A DNA stretch of 64,000 nt from Nicotiana tabacum (Eukaryota > Streptophyta > Magnoliopsida > Solanales > Solanaceae), in assembly GCF_000715075.1 (NCBI RefSeq), contig NC_134089.1:72460697-72524696 (forward strand), in the 5' to 3' direction. The notes under the pieces are model-generated. The model had not been told where the DNA came from. It saw only the letters and a list, made by a program, of their open reading frames with translations, and made no database searches. Made by a program: the position numbers and the translations under genes. The number at the start of each line of letters is the position of its first letter. Position 1 is the first letter of the stretch. Positions 24,201-35,199 of the stretch are shown here, piece after piece.

Positions 24201-24769
24201 AACAATATAGATATAAAATGACAAATGTTCGTAGTTTGCTTTAGGCACATTTAATACACTATCGTGATTGTGTATACGTTTGCGTAACATAATTACGATT
24301 TTTTTTTAAAAAAGTATGCGTTCGTAACTTCGACTTATTTTTCTTAATAATAATAAAGTGTCATTAATTGTGAACATGGGGGTACACGTACGCGTGACTT
24401 GTTTCAAGACGTTTTCTTAATTAAAGGAGGTAAAAGCACATAGGTTCTAAAACGAGTAATTAAACAATTTTAATAAGCCAAGTATGATCAAAGCAACCGT
24501 GCTAGAACCACGGAACTCGGGAATTCCTAACACCTTCTCCCGAGTTAACAGAATTCCTTACACGGATTTCTGGTTCGCGGATTGTAGTACAGAGTTAATC
24601 TTATCCTCGGTTTGGAATTTTCAACCGGTGACTTGGGACACCATAAGTTATCCCAAGTGGCGACTCTGAATCTTTAAATAAAAAAATTCCATTTCGATTG
24701 TCCTTTAATTGGAAAAACTCTCTTATATTTATACCCTTTACGGGGTGTAGTAAAAAAGGAGGTGTGACA

Positions 24770-24774
24770 GCGCC
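24770..24774. repeat. Target-site duplication GCGCC (right)
   Basis: This is the partner of 20570-20574; the Copia RT reading resumes immediately beyond it. Confidence 0.9.
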
Positions 24775-25070
24775 CAATTCTATTAACATTTGAATGGATG
24801 TAATCCTTATTATTATCGAGTATGTGTCAAAATAATCAAGACCTTCTCGTGTCTAAAACCTTTGACAACAGGTCTTGCCTCATATTTATCAATAGTTCCA
24901 TCATCTTTCATTTTCCTCTTGAAAATCTATTTGGAACCTAAAAGTTTGTTACCAGATGGAAGATCAACCAATTCCCAAGAATGATTATTTAATATGGATT
25001 ATATTTTACTATTGACTACCTTTTTCTAATATTGTGTTTCCGAGGAAGACATTGCTTCTTTAAATATTTG
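24775..25070 (-). pseudogene. Copia RT, N-terminal half
   Basis: The minus strand reads HSWELVDLPSGNKLLGSK, then IFKRKMKDDGTIDKYEARPV and VKGFRHEKV, the opening of a Copia RT domain, ending at the target duplication. One stop replaces the tryptophan normally found before IFKRK. Confidence 0.8.
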
Positions 25071-25412
25071 AGGCTCATTTACCAACAAGAATAATAGAAA
25101 ACTTGGTCCAAATAAAGTAGTTGTTCTCTGACGTTTACTATGTCCTGAATTTTCCTCATCAAGCGTACTTTCCTTTGCTTCTTTCGGAGGTTGATTAGAT
25201 TTTTCACTAGACGACTCGTATTTTTTTATATAACCCTTATCTAATTTTATTACCGTATCAATATAAATATTGGGATTTTCTGATTTATGAGCTAGGAAAC
25301 AATATGTTATACTATTGGTTGCATATCCTATGAAAATATAATCAACTTTCTTTCAGATCTTTAGCCTTTTGTTTAGGAATTTGTACTTTTGCCAAATATC
25401 CCCACACGCCTG
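25071..25412 (-). pseudogene. Copia integrase C-terminal remnant
   Basis: Minus-strand frames read GVWGYLAKVQIPKQKAKDL and later an acidic, Ser-rich linker toward RT. The segment ends at the Gypsy LTR fragment that starts near 25420. Many stops. Confidence 0.6.
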
Positions 25413-25419
25413 TAACCTA

Positions 25420-27106
25420 ACATGTGCGTCACCCCAACACAACTCATATAACACGATTTCAAGTGGTATATACCCTTAATTCCAAGTTTAGAAGTATTAC
25501 TTAACTCAAAGAGCGCAACTCACAACTCCAAAGAGCTCTTGCCTCACGAATCGACATCCGAATGACTCGAATCTTATCACAAATAACTTAATATAATCAA
25601 TACAAGCTATAATCGATTCCATGCAATAAAGCTAAGATATTTAACCAAAATCTAAAAGTCATCCCAAAGAGTTAACCCTGAGCCTCACCTCGGAACCCGA
25701 TAAAATTCACAAAATATAAACACCCATTCAATAATGATTCCAACCATACAAAAATCATCCAATTTCAACTACAAATCGACCGTCAAATCTCCAAATCTTA
25801 CTCTCCAATACATCGTCAAACAATCCCCAAATTTTACCTCAAACATGCATAATCTAGGTGTAAAAATCAATGGTAAGTAATATTTATTAATAAAAGAGAT
25901 GAATCTTCACTTACCTCTTTAATTATGGTGAAAAACATATCAAAAATAGCCCCTAGCTGAGCTCGACAAGTCCAAAATGAGAGAAACCTTGAAACCCTTC
26001 GAAATATATCACTGACAGACAATCCGCACATGCGGCTCACTTAACCGTATATGTGGTTCTGCATGTTCAGCCAAATTCCGCATCTTCGATACATCAACGA
26101 CCCCTGACCTTTCACATCTATGGACCATGCCCCGCAACTGCGAATCCACTTTTGTGAACGAACATTGCACCTGCGCTTCCGCAAATGCGGTTCCCCGTCC
26201 GTACCTGCGACCGAGACCTTGCCCAACCCAACTTCACTTCAATGGAAAGCCAAACGCATCTGTGGGCTCACAGATACGACATATTCCTCGCACATATGGC
26301 CCATCAGCATCAATCCAAACATGCACCTACAATACCAGGGCCTATTATATGTGTCGCACCTGCAGAATATCCCCCGTAGGTGTGATTGTACCAGAACTGA
26401 AACTTCAGCATTAACTCTAAGTCCAAATCCCAATATGATTTCAATCCGAATCACACCCGTGGCACCCGAGATTCCATCCAAACATACCAACAAGTCCTAA
26501 AACATGATACGAACTTAGTGGAAGCCTGAAATCACATCAAACAATATTGAAATCACGAATTGCACCTCAATTCAAGCCTAATGAACTAATGAACTTTCAT
26601 CTTTTAAAACTAATGTTGAGTCATACCAAACCAACTCCGATTGACCTCAAATTTTGCACACAAGTCATAAATGACACAACAAACAAACAGACCTACTCCA
26701 TCTCTCGGAACCAAAATCCGAGCCCGGTTATTAACAAAGGCAACTCTCGGTCAAACGTCTCAACCTTCCAAACCTTCAATTTTCTAACTTTCGCCAAAAT
26801 GCCCCAAACCAACCTACAGACCTCCAAATCAATATACGAATATATGCCTAAGTCCAATATCACCATACGAAGCTATCACAACCATAAAAAATCCATTCTG
26901 AAGTCGTCTACACAAAAGTCAAACTCTGGTCAACTCTTTCAACTTAAGCTTCCATCTTGGGACTAAGTGTCCCAATTTACTCCGCATCATCCCCAAAGCC
27001 AAACCAACCACCCAAGAAAGTCACATAACCACAAATGAACATAGAAGAAGTGATAAATGGGGGAACATGCTACAATCCAGAAACTAACTGGTAGGGTCGT
27101 TACATT
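25420..27106 (-). repeat. 3' LTR portion of Gypsy element A
   Basis: On the minus strand it starts TGTAACGACCC at 27106 and runs leftward to the Copia remnant, without the other LTR end. It is related to 36682-39496 and 52093-53465 (shared blocks such as TTGACCTCAAATTTTGCA and the CGCAT/TGCGG-rich segment at 26025-26200). Overlapping ORFs at 26120-26966 on both strands are by-products of low stop density in this LTR, not genes. Confidence 0.75.
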
Positions 27107-27114
27107 TTACCTAT

Positions 27115-27529
27115 TTTAAACAAATATTTATCCACGAACGGGTCTAGAATCATACATGGAGTCTCAAATAGGTGTGGATATGTGCTCCACATCTCCTGCT
27201 CGATCTTCCAAATAGCCTCCTCGACTGGCTAGGCTCTGCATGGAGCTTTCATTGAAGCTACATTCTTTGATCTTAACTTTCGAACCTGTCGATCCTAAAT
27301 GACCACTGGCTCCACATCATAAGTCAAATCCCCATCTAACTGAACTACGCTGAAGTCTAGAACATGAGACGGATCAGTATAATACTTCCGCAACATAGAA
27401 ACATGAAACACTGGTGAACACCCAATAGACTAGGTGGTAATGCAAGCTTGTAGGCCACCTCACCAATCCTCTCAAGCACCTCAAAAGAGCCAATATACCA
27501 AGGGCTCAACTAGCCATTCTTTCCAAACC
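27115..27529 (-). pseudogene. Chromodomain-like C-terminus of Gypsy A
   Basis: The minus strand reads FEVLERIGEVAYKLALP, VFHVSMLRKYYTDPSHVL, then VQLDGDLTYDVEPVVI, DRQVRKLRSKNV, EEAIWKIEQEMWSTYPHLFE and DPFVDKYLF. This matches the integrase tail plus the divergent chromodomain of Tekay/Del elements, which is thought to direct insertion toward heterochromatin. Several tryptophan or glutamine positions are stops. Confidence 0.75.
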
Positions 27530-28459
27530 TCATCACACCAGGAAAAACTCTGAACAATACCTTCTCTCCCACCATATATGCTACATCACGAATCTTACGA
27601 TTAGCGTAACTCTTCTATCTAGATTGTGATGTACGAATCCGTTCCTAAATTAACTTGACTTTCTCCAAGACATCCGAACCAAATCAGTACCCAAAAACCT
27701 AACCTCCTCCGGCTTAAACCAATCAACTAGAGAACGACACAACCTCCTAGATCAGGACTCTTAAGGAGCCATCTGAATAATCGATTGGTAGTTGTTGTAG
27801 GAAAACTCTGTAAGCACTAGAATTTGATCCCAAGAACCCCCGAAATCCATAACACAAGTGCATAGCATATCCTCCAGGATTTGCATAATGCGCTTAGACT
27901 ATTCATCCATCTAGGGGTGGAATGTTGTACTCAACTCAACCAGTGTGTCTAACTCTCGCTGCACCACTCTCCACAACTGTGATGTGAATTACGTACCTCG
28001 ATCAGAAATAATGGACACTTGTACACCATGAAAACGAACAATATCGTATATATAGATTATCGCCAGTCGCTCCGTAAAATAGGTGGTCACAACCGGAATG
28101 AAATATGCAATCTTAGTCAACCGGTCCACAATCACCGAAACTGCATCAAATTTCTTCAAAGACTGTGAGAGCCCAATAACGAAGTCCATGGTAACACGCT
28201 CACATTTCCATTCAGGAATCTCAAGTCTCTGAAGCAAACTGTCTAGCCTCCGATGCTCGTACTTCACTTGCTGCCAGTTCAAACACCGAGCCACATATAC
28301 CACTATATCTTTCTTCATTCTTCTCCACCAATAGTATTGCCACAAGTCTTGATCCATCTTGGCGGCATCCAGATGAATGGCATACCGCAAACTGTGGGCC
28401 TCCTCAAGAATCAACACATACAACCTATCCACATTGGGCACGCAAATCTGACCCTGCAT
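27530..28459 (-). pseudogene. Gypsy A integrase core and zinc finger
   Basis: The ORF 28459-27989 (156 codons) has the HHCC finger EEAHSLRYAIHLD...ARCLNW, where the last cysteine has become tryptophan. It then has VTMDFVIGL (first catalytic Asp), VDRLTKIAYFIPV and IISDRGT (second Asp). A stop interrupts directly after DRGT, and the segment with the catalytic Glu (27985-27530) is full of stops. Confidence 0.85.
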
Positions 28460-28539
28460 CTGTACTACCCCATCATCTCTAATAGAAACCTCTTTAGCAT
28501 CACCATGTCCTTAAGGACGAGCAAATAGGGGTCTTCATA

Positions 28540-29205
28540 CTAAAGCTCTCTGATGCACTCATCTAAAGAAAACCAAGAAACCACGCAAGCCAGAACCCAG
28601 CTAGGCTCGGAAACATCTAACCTCACGAACTTATTGGTCAAATCTTGAACATCTGATGCTAGCGGTCTCTCAACAACTGAAATATTTGCAATGCTACCCA
28701 CACTCACAGCCTTTCTACTCAAGGCATCGGCCACCACATTGGCCTTCCTGGAATGATACAAAATGGTGATATCATAATCCTTTAACAGCCATAACCACCT
28801 CCACTAACTCAAATTTAGATCCTTGTGCTTAAAAAAGTATTGTAGACTCTGATGATCTATAAATACCTTACAAGACACGTCGTAGAGAAAATGCTTCAAA
28901 ATCTACAATGCATGAACAATGACTGCCAACTCTAAAGAATGAACGGGGTAGCTCTTCTCGTGGGGCTTCAACTGGCGTGAAGCATAAGCAATCACCCTAC
29001 ACTCCTATATCAAGACACAATCAATACCAATCTGAGAAGCATCACAATAAGCCATATATGAACCTGATGCTAAAGGCAAAACTAGAACTAGAGGTGTGAT
29101 CAAGGCAGTCTTGAGCTTCTAAAATTTCTCCTCGTACTCATCAAACCACCTGACTAGGGCACCCTTCTAGGTCAATCTAGTCAAAAGTGCAATAATGGAA
29201 AGAAA
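28540..29205 (-). pseudogene. Gypsy A RNase H region
   Basis: The 28761-28540 ORF reads MYHSRKANVVADALSRK, the end of the RNase H domain and the start of the integrase linker. Upstream frames to 29205 carry the rest with several stops. The gap to the integrase ORF (28460-28539) is in another frame. Confidence 0.75.
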
Positions 29206-29209
29206 CCCT

Positions 29210-30083
29210 CTACAAAATGGTGATAATATCTGACAAGCCAGGAAAACTCTGAATCTCAATAGTTGAATACGGCCTGGGCCAACTCTGTACTGCCTCAATC
29301 TTCTCTGGATATACCTTAGTCCCCTCACTGGACACTACGTGCCTCGAGAATGCCACAAAATCGAGCCAAAACTCACCCTTGGACAATCTAGCATAAAATA
29401 TCTTCTCCTTCAACGTCTGGAGTACAATCCTCATATGATGCTCATTATCCTCCTGGCTACGTGAGTACACCAGTATATCATTAATGAATACTTTGACGAA
29501 AGAATAAATATATGGCTGAAATACATTATTCATCAGATTTATAAATGTTGCGTCATCCCAAAAGAAATTACAAGAAACTCGTTGTGACCATAGTAGGTCC
29601 TAAATGTCATCTTCAGAATATCAGAATCTCGAATCTTCAACTGGTGATACCCCGACCTTCAATCACTCTAGCACCCTGAAGCTGGTCAGATAAGTCTTTA
29701 ATGCGCGGTGGTGGGTACTTGTTATTAATTGTAACATTGTTCAACTGCTTGTAACCAATGCACATCCATATAGTACCATCCTTCTTCAGCGCAAACAGAA
29801 CCAGTGCACCCAAAGGCAACACACTAGTCCTAATGAATCCCTTATCAAGTAACTCATGAAGTTGTTCTTTAAATTATTTCAACTCTACTGGTGCCATACG
29901 ATATAGAGGAATAAAGATGGGTTGAGTGTCTAGCACCAGGTCAATACCAAAATCAATGTCTCTGTCGGGTGGCATGCCCGACAAGTCTGCAGGAAACACA
30001 TCTGAAAAGTCTCTCATTACCAGAACATACTCAATGGTAGGGGTATCAACACTAGTGTCCCTCGTAAAGGCCAAATATGTCAA
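29210..30083 (-). pseudogene. Gypsy A reverse transcriptase
   Basis: Three ORF pieces are collinear. 30083-29874 gives the protease-RT linker ([31 protein letters not shown]). 29822-29637 gives the RT fingers ([20 protein letters not shown], where the aspartate before YKQLN is glycine). 29533-29210 gives the catalytic box VFINDILVYSRSQEDNEHH, where the first of the two aspartates is asparagine. The polymerase is therefore dead by more than one change. Confidence 0.9.
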
Positions 30084-30111
30084 ACATCCTTCTCAACTAT
30101 CCGTTAAGCCT

Positions 30112-30490
30112 TCAAATATGAAATCGCTCTACTGGAACATAATCTAGGGAATCTCTCCACTCAATCATAGGCAATCCCATCATCGCCAATGTCACGGTCT
30201 TAGCGTGACAATCTAGAATATCATGACATGGTGATAACCAATCCATGCCTAAAGTTACATCAAAATCAACCATACTAAGCAGTAAAATATCAAATATCAT
30301 CTCTAATCCCCCAATAGTAACCACACACGATTGATACACATAGGCCACGATGATAGAATCACCCACTAGTATAGATACATGAACAATTATAACCAAGGAA
30401 TCACGTGTCATATCCAAATAAAGATCAAAGTACGATGATACCTATGAAGAAGTGGAACCAGGGTCAAATAATATGGAAGCATCCATGCGG
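30112..30490 (-). pseudogene. Gypsy A aspartic protease
   Basis: The active-site block MDASILFDPGSTSS near 30480 (DPGST variant) is followed by a stop, then the 101-codon ORF 30417-30112 with VTLGMDWLSPCHDILDCHAKTV, the conserved second half. This enzyme would cut the gag-pol polyprotein. Confidence 0.8.
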
Positions 30491-30639
30491 CACATTGAAA
30501 CAATACATGTGATCACTGCATCAAAAGCAACTGCCTATGGCCTGGCGGGAAAAGAATAGCATCGAGCCTGACCACCACCTGATCAACATCCTCCTCTATG
30601 GCGACCTCAAACTGCCTGAGTCCCACCCTGAGTTGGCTG

Positions 30640-32018
30640 AGCGAGTGGTGATTTAACTAGTGTGGAAGTTATTGCCTGAACTCTCAATTGAATTGGACCT
30701 CCCATAAGATGGAGGAAATGCCGCCTCACATGCCCCAACTCTCCACACTCATAGCAACCTCAATCTGCAAATGGTGGCAGGGATTGAAACAAACCCTGAG
30801 ATCCAGAATTGCCACTAGAAGAACCAGGTACTCATGAACCCTGAACTAATGGAGCACAAGATAAACTCTAAGCTAAGGGAGCACTGAATGATGACTGACC
30901 TGGACGAGTACTATATAAACCATGAATAGCTTAAGCACCATGATGAACTGGATGAGCTGTCTAAATGGGGCCTGTAAAGATGACCTCTGCTATGATGTGA
31001 CTGCCCTCTAGATGAAGCACTACTGAAACCACCTGAACTATGAGGCCTCTTGGCCTCCTTCTCCTCACGCTCCTGGCTATGAGCCAGCTCTAAGCATTTA
31101 GCAATATCAACCATATGGTAAAACCTCACATCTGTCACCAACTCCCAAGCCATAATAAAGTGTAATCCATAATTGAGGCCATCAATGAACCTCCTAATCT
31201 TCTCTCTCTCAGTGGGAACCAACCATGCCGCGTGAAAAACCAACTATGCAAACCTCATCTCATACTGAGTCATAGTCAAACCCTCCTGGTATATCTGCTC
31301 AAACTGTCTACGCAGCTCCTCTCCGCGAGTCTATGGGACAAACTTCTCTAAGAAGAGAACCGAGAACTCATGCTATGTAAGCGGTGCTGCATCGGCTGGT
31401 CGTCCCAACTCATAGGCCTCGCACCATCTGTAAACTTCCCCTGTCAGCTGAAAAGTAGTAAATGAAGATCCACTGGTCTCCAAAATACCCGTTATACAAA
31501 GGATCCGTTGGCATCTCTCTATAAAATCCTAAGTAGACTTTGACTTTGCCCCCACTGAACTCTGGAGGCTTAAGCCTCCCAAACTGCTCTAGTCTGTTCT
31601 ACTCCGCATCACTCGTAAGTCGGCCAACTTAGGCCCTAGCAGCAGTAACCGACTAGGATGGCAGTACCCTCGGTGTTTAGAGTCCATGTGCTACCTGTTC
31701 TGGAGTACAGGTAGTGGGAGTATGAGAACCTCCCCCGGCCTAAGAAGTGGTTGGTGTAGCTGGAACTAAGGTTTCATGTGCCAGGCTCGTGTATACAGTC
31801 AAACTCTAGGCTAAGGCCTCCTGAAGGCTTGGGATCACAATGGGCAAAGCTGGTCGCACTGGCTCAATAACATCTGGTATCTGCTCCTTAGATGGAGCAA
31901 CTGGTCACTCCACAGGTGTTGCTATAGATGTAGTACGATCCTCACCTTGGCCTCTACCGCGGCCCCGACCTCTCGCAGCCCTAGCTTGTGGCACTGGTGG
32001 CCGTCTAGATCTAGTCAT
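30640..32018 (-). pseudogene. Gypsy A gag
   Basis: The start ATG is at 32018 (MTRSRRPPVPQARAARGRG), an Arg/Pro-rich N-terminus usual for this group. The ORF 31243-30911 has the central gag region (EREKIRRFIDGLNYGLHFIM, LELAHSQEREEKEAKR). A zinc knuckle CYECGELGHVRRHF near 30750 has phenylalanine in place of the last cysteine. Stops lie throughout the 32018-31244 part. Confidence 0.8.
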
Positions 32019-32215
32019 ATGTGTACTCACTATCTATGAGATAATAGAAGAGTAGAAATTTAGATTCTTGAAGTACAAACCCGCACGACAAGAATGGAAG
32101 AAAGTGAAATTTCCTAACGGTTCAGTAGCCACTCGAAGATAAGTACAGATGTCTCCGTACCGATTTGCAAGACACTACTAAACATGCTCATGACTCGTGA
32201 GACCTAAGTAACCTA

Positions 32216-32231
32216 GTGCTGTAATAACAAC
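32216..32231 (-). other. Degenerate PBS of Gypsy A
   Basis: The minus strand reads GTTGTTATTACAGCAC, which keeps the spacing of TTGGTATCAGAGC but with several changes. It lies between the LTR end and gag. Confidence 0.55.
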
Positions 32232-32232
32232 T

Positions 32233-32742
32233 TTTCACGGCCCAAAATCTCAACCTGTCGTGATGGTGCCTAACACTCTTGCTAGGCAAGCCGACAATCA
32301 CATAACAAGTAAATATTTGAAATAAAACATGTTTTAATAAATTTAACAGGGGAAAATATCATAAATATCTATTAAAAGTATATGAAATACTAGTACAACC
32401 ACCCCAAAATCTGGTGTCAACGAGTACATGAGTACTACTAAGTATCAACATAAGCAAACCTCTAGTATAATTGTCTGAGTAATAAAGCAGTGCTGAAAAA
32501 AATAAAAGGAAGGAGAGTCAAGGTCTACGGGGGACATAGGAGCTACCTCAAAGTCTCCAAGCAGGTACTAGCACAAATCTAGCAATCACCTCGTCCAGAT
32601 GTACCTGGATCTGCACACGAAGTGTAGAGTATAGTATGAGTACAACCGACCTCATGTACTTAATAAATAACTGAACTAACCTTGGGCTGAAAGCAGTGAC
32701 GAGCTCAGAAGGTTACATTCAAAACCAAATATATTCTCGGAA
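32233..32742 (-). repeat. 5' LTR fragment of Gypsy A
   Basis: About 510 bp of the inner LTR end is left, recognisable by the block near GTCGTGATGGTGCC next to the PBS and the AACTAACCTTGGGCTGAAAG segment, both with counterparts at 36711 and 36980 in element B. It stops where element B's integrase coding begins. Confidence 0.65.
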
Positions 32743-32941
32743 GCAAATCGTTTGACATTTGATGCTCGTACTTCAGCTCGTAACAGTTCAAGCACCGAGC
32801 CACATACTCCACTATCTCTTTCTTCATTCTTCTCCACCAATAGTGCTGCCTCAAATCCAAATACATCTTAGTGGTACCCGAATGAATGGAACACCGCAAA
32901 CTGTGGGCCTCTACAAGGATCAACTCACGGAACCCATCCAC
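32743..32941 (-). pseudogene. Gypsy B integrase zinc finger (truncated)
   Basis: The minus strand reads LVEAHSLRCSIHSGTTKMYL, then YWWRRMKKEIVEYVARCLNC: all four HHCC zinc ligands are present. The integrase reading stops after KYEHQM at the junction. Confidence 0.8.
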
Positions 32942-33079
32942 ATTGGGTACATATATCTAGCCCTACATTTGCAACACCTCGTCATCTCCAATAGAAACCT
33001 CCTTGGCATTGCCATGATACATTGTTTAATTAAGGACAAGCAAATGGGGATCATCATACTGACGAGCCCTGATGCGCTC

Positions 33080-33690
33080 CTATAATGAAGACTGAAAAAT
33101 GATGCAAACAACATCCCGGCTAGGCCCCAAAACATTCAATCTGACAAACTGATTGGCTAAAGCCTGAACATCCATAGCTAGTGGCCTCTCTATTGCCGGT
33201 AAATATGCCAAAATGCCCATATTCTCTACCTTCCTACTCAATGCATCGGCCACCACATTAACCTTCCTGAGATGATATAGTATGGTAATATTATAGTCTT
33301 TCAGTATCTCTAACCATCTCCGCTACCACAAATTAAGGTCCTTCTACTTGATTAGATGTTGGAGACTTCGATGGTCGGTGTAAATCTTACAAAGAACACC
33401 GTACAGATAATGCCTCCAATCATCAATACATGAAGAATGGCAGCCAACTTTACATCATGCACCGAGTAATTCTTCTTATAAGCCTTCAAATATTGAGACG
33501 TGTAGGAAATCACCCTGCCTTCTTGCATCAACGCCGCAAACCCAATATGATGAATCACAATACATGGTGTAAGACCCCAAACCTGTAGGCAATACCAACA
33601 CTAAGGTTGTAGTCAATGTAGCCTTGAGCTTCTGAAAGCTTTCCTCACACTCCTCATTCCATCTTAATGGAGCACCCTCCTAGGTCAATC
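33080..33690 (-). pseudogene. Gypsy B RNase H
   Basis: ORF 33558-33352 reads FAALMQEGRVISYTSQYLKA and YSVHDVKLAAILHVL, the RNase H core. Further on, near 33260, another frame reads VNVVADALSRKVENMG, the RNase H/integrase linker. Stops and frame changes separate them. Confidence 0.75.
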
Positions 33691-33693
33691 TCG

Positions 33694-34330
33694 TCAAAGG
33701 TACAACAATGGTTGAGAAACTCTATACACAATGGCAATAAAATCCGGCCAAACAAAGAAAACTCTAGATCTATGTAGCTTAAGATGGTCTGGTTCAACTC
33801 TAAAGTGCCTCAATCTTCTTGGATCTACCTTAATCCCCTCATTATACACCACGTGACCCAAAAATACCACCGAATCAAGCCAAAACTCACACTTGGAGAA
33901 TTTTGTGTATAATTTCTTCTCCCTCACGGTCTGGAGCCCGATCCTCAAATACTACTCATAATCCTCTCGGCTTCAAGAATACACCAAGATATCATCAATG
34001 AATATGATGATGAAAGAATCGAGATACAGATAGAATACACTATTCATCAAGTGCATAACTTATTTTGGGGCATTGGTCAACCCAAATGACATCACTAGAC
34101 ACTCGTAGTGCTCATACCTAGTCCTGAAAGTAGTCTTCAGAATATCTGAATCCCGAATTTTCATCTGACGATACCATAGCCACAAATTAATCTTGGTGTA
34201 TACTCTAGCACCTTGAAGCCGGTCAAACAAGTCATCTATGCGTGATAATGGATATATATTCTAGACTATAACTTTGTTCAACTACCCATAATCAATACAT
34301 ATCATCATAGTATCATCCTTCTTTTTCACA
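33694..34330 (-). pseudogene. Gypsy B reverse transcriptase
   Basis: Near 34000 the minus strand reads IIFIDDILVYS with both catalytic aspartates, unlike element A, but a stop follows at once. ORF 33948-33694 continues with [19 protein letters not shown] and [15 protein letters not shown]. The fingers region (34330-34050) is fragmented by stops. Confidence 0.8.
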
Positions 34331-35020
34331 TACAAAATTGGAGCACCCCAAGGCGATACACTTTGTTGGATGAAACCCTTACAAAGCAACTTTTGAAGCG
34401 TTCCTTTAAATCCTTCAACTCCATTGGTGCCATATGATATGGTGGAATAGAAATGAGTCGAGGGCTTGAAACCAAGTCAATACCAAAATCGATATCTCTA
34501 TCGGGCGGCATACCAGGAAGGTATGCTGGAAACGCATCTGGGAAATCTCTCACCACCAGAACTGACTCAATGGTAGGAGTATCAACACTAATATCCCTCA
34601 CAAAGGCTTGATGCGCTTCACACTCCTTTTCAACCATCCAATGTTCTTTAAGAAAAGACACAACCCTGCTAGGAATATAATCGAATGTACCACTCCACTT
34701 TAACTGCTGTAAACCAGGCATAGATAGTGTCACAGTCTTGGCGTGCCAGTCCAGAATAACATGATAGGGTGACCTTCAAACCATGACCAAGATCATGTCA
34801 AAGTCCACCATACTGAGTATCAATAGATCGACTCTGTTCATAGAACCACTAATAATGACTAAACACAATCGATAAACACGATCCACAATAATAGAATCTC
34901 CCGTATATATGGACACAAACACATCAGCACTCAAAGAATCATGAGATATACCCAACTACGAGGAAAAGTAAGATAACACATATGAATAAGTGGATCCGGA
35001 ATCAAATAAGACCGATGCAT
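34326..35020 (-). pseudogene. Gypsy B protease and linker to RT
   Basis: Near 35010 the active-site block reads VLFDSGSTYSYV (canonical DSG). After a few stops the 135-codon ORF 34733-34326 carries MTLSMPGLQQLKWSG, then VVRDFPDAFPAYLPGMPPDR and [16 protein letters not shown], the linker before RT. A frameshift precedes RT. Confidence 0.8.
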
Positions 35021-35199
35021 CCGTATGACAGACCGGAACCAAACTTGTGATGAAGGAATCCAATGCAACCTCCTCCGTCCTACTAGGAAAAGAATAGAAA
35101 CGAGCCTGGCCTCCCCTCTAGGGCAAACTCTACCTATCTGACCTTCACCCCTAGCTAGTAGTGCAAGTGAAGTGGTAACTGGAGCAACAACAATGGCCT

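Larger units (their letters stand above)
20575..24769 (+). repeat. Solo LTR of an Ogre/Tat-like Gypsy element (4195 bp)
   Basis: The sequence runs from TGTGAGCAC to GGTGTGACA and is flanked by the 5-bp duplication GCGCC, with no internal element sequence: a solo LTR left by recombination between two LTRs. It aligns in order with the 5' LTR at 54104-57894 (same start, same AT-rich U3, same GGCCCA-rich segment, the AGCCGTTGAT block, the GCCTATA(A/G)AGGCAACTTT block, and the AAGGAGGTGTGAC end). Short ORFs inside (for example 22524-22775, 23654-23857) are not conserved in the other copy and are not coding. No protein is encoded. Confidence 0.9.
19320..25412 (-). mobile_element. Decayed Ty1/Copia pol split by a solo LTR
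   Basis: On the minus strand the integrase tail (25412-25071), RT N-terminal half (25070-24775), RT C-terminal half (20569-19983) and RNase H (19960-19320) are in the correct order. The plus-strand solo LTR 20575-24769 separates the RT halves. Across the LTR plus one copy of its 5-bp duplication, the two RT halves are adjacent in one frame (ending ...MLIELG and resuming ...MYDLEIYQM). No gag, protease or LTR of this element is recognised. Stops are frequent, so it is old. Confidence 0.85.
25420..32742 (-). mobile_element. Ty3/Gypsy chromovirus-like element A (Tekay/Del type)
   Basis: Read on the minus strand: a 5' LTR fragment (32742-32233), degenerate PBS, gag (32018-30640), protease, RT, RNase H, integrase, a chromodomain-like tail (27529-27115) and a 1.7 kb 3' LTR portion (27106-25420). 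The order RT-RNase H-integrase with the FVDKYLF tail and a TGTAACGACCC LTR start fits Tekay/Del chromoviruses. Both LTRs are truncated, and every domain has stops or lost catalytic residues. Confidence 0.85.

Noticed and set aside
26041..26966. Cluster of overlapping ORFs on both strands
   Set aside because: They fall inside a Gypsy LTR with CG-rich repeated motifs, show no domain, and have no counterparts in the related LTRs at 36682 or 52093.
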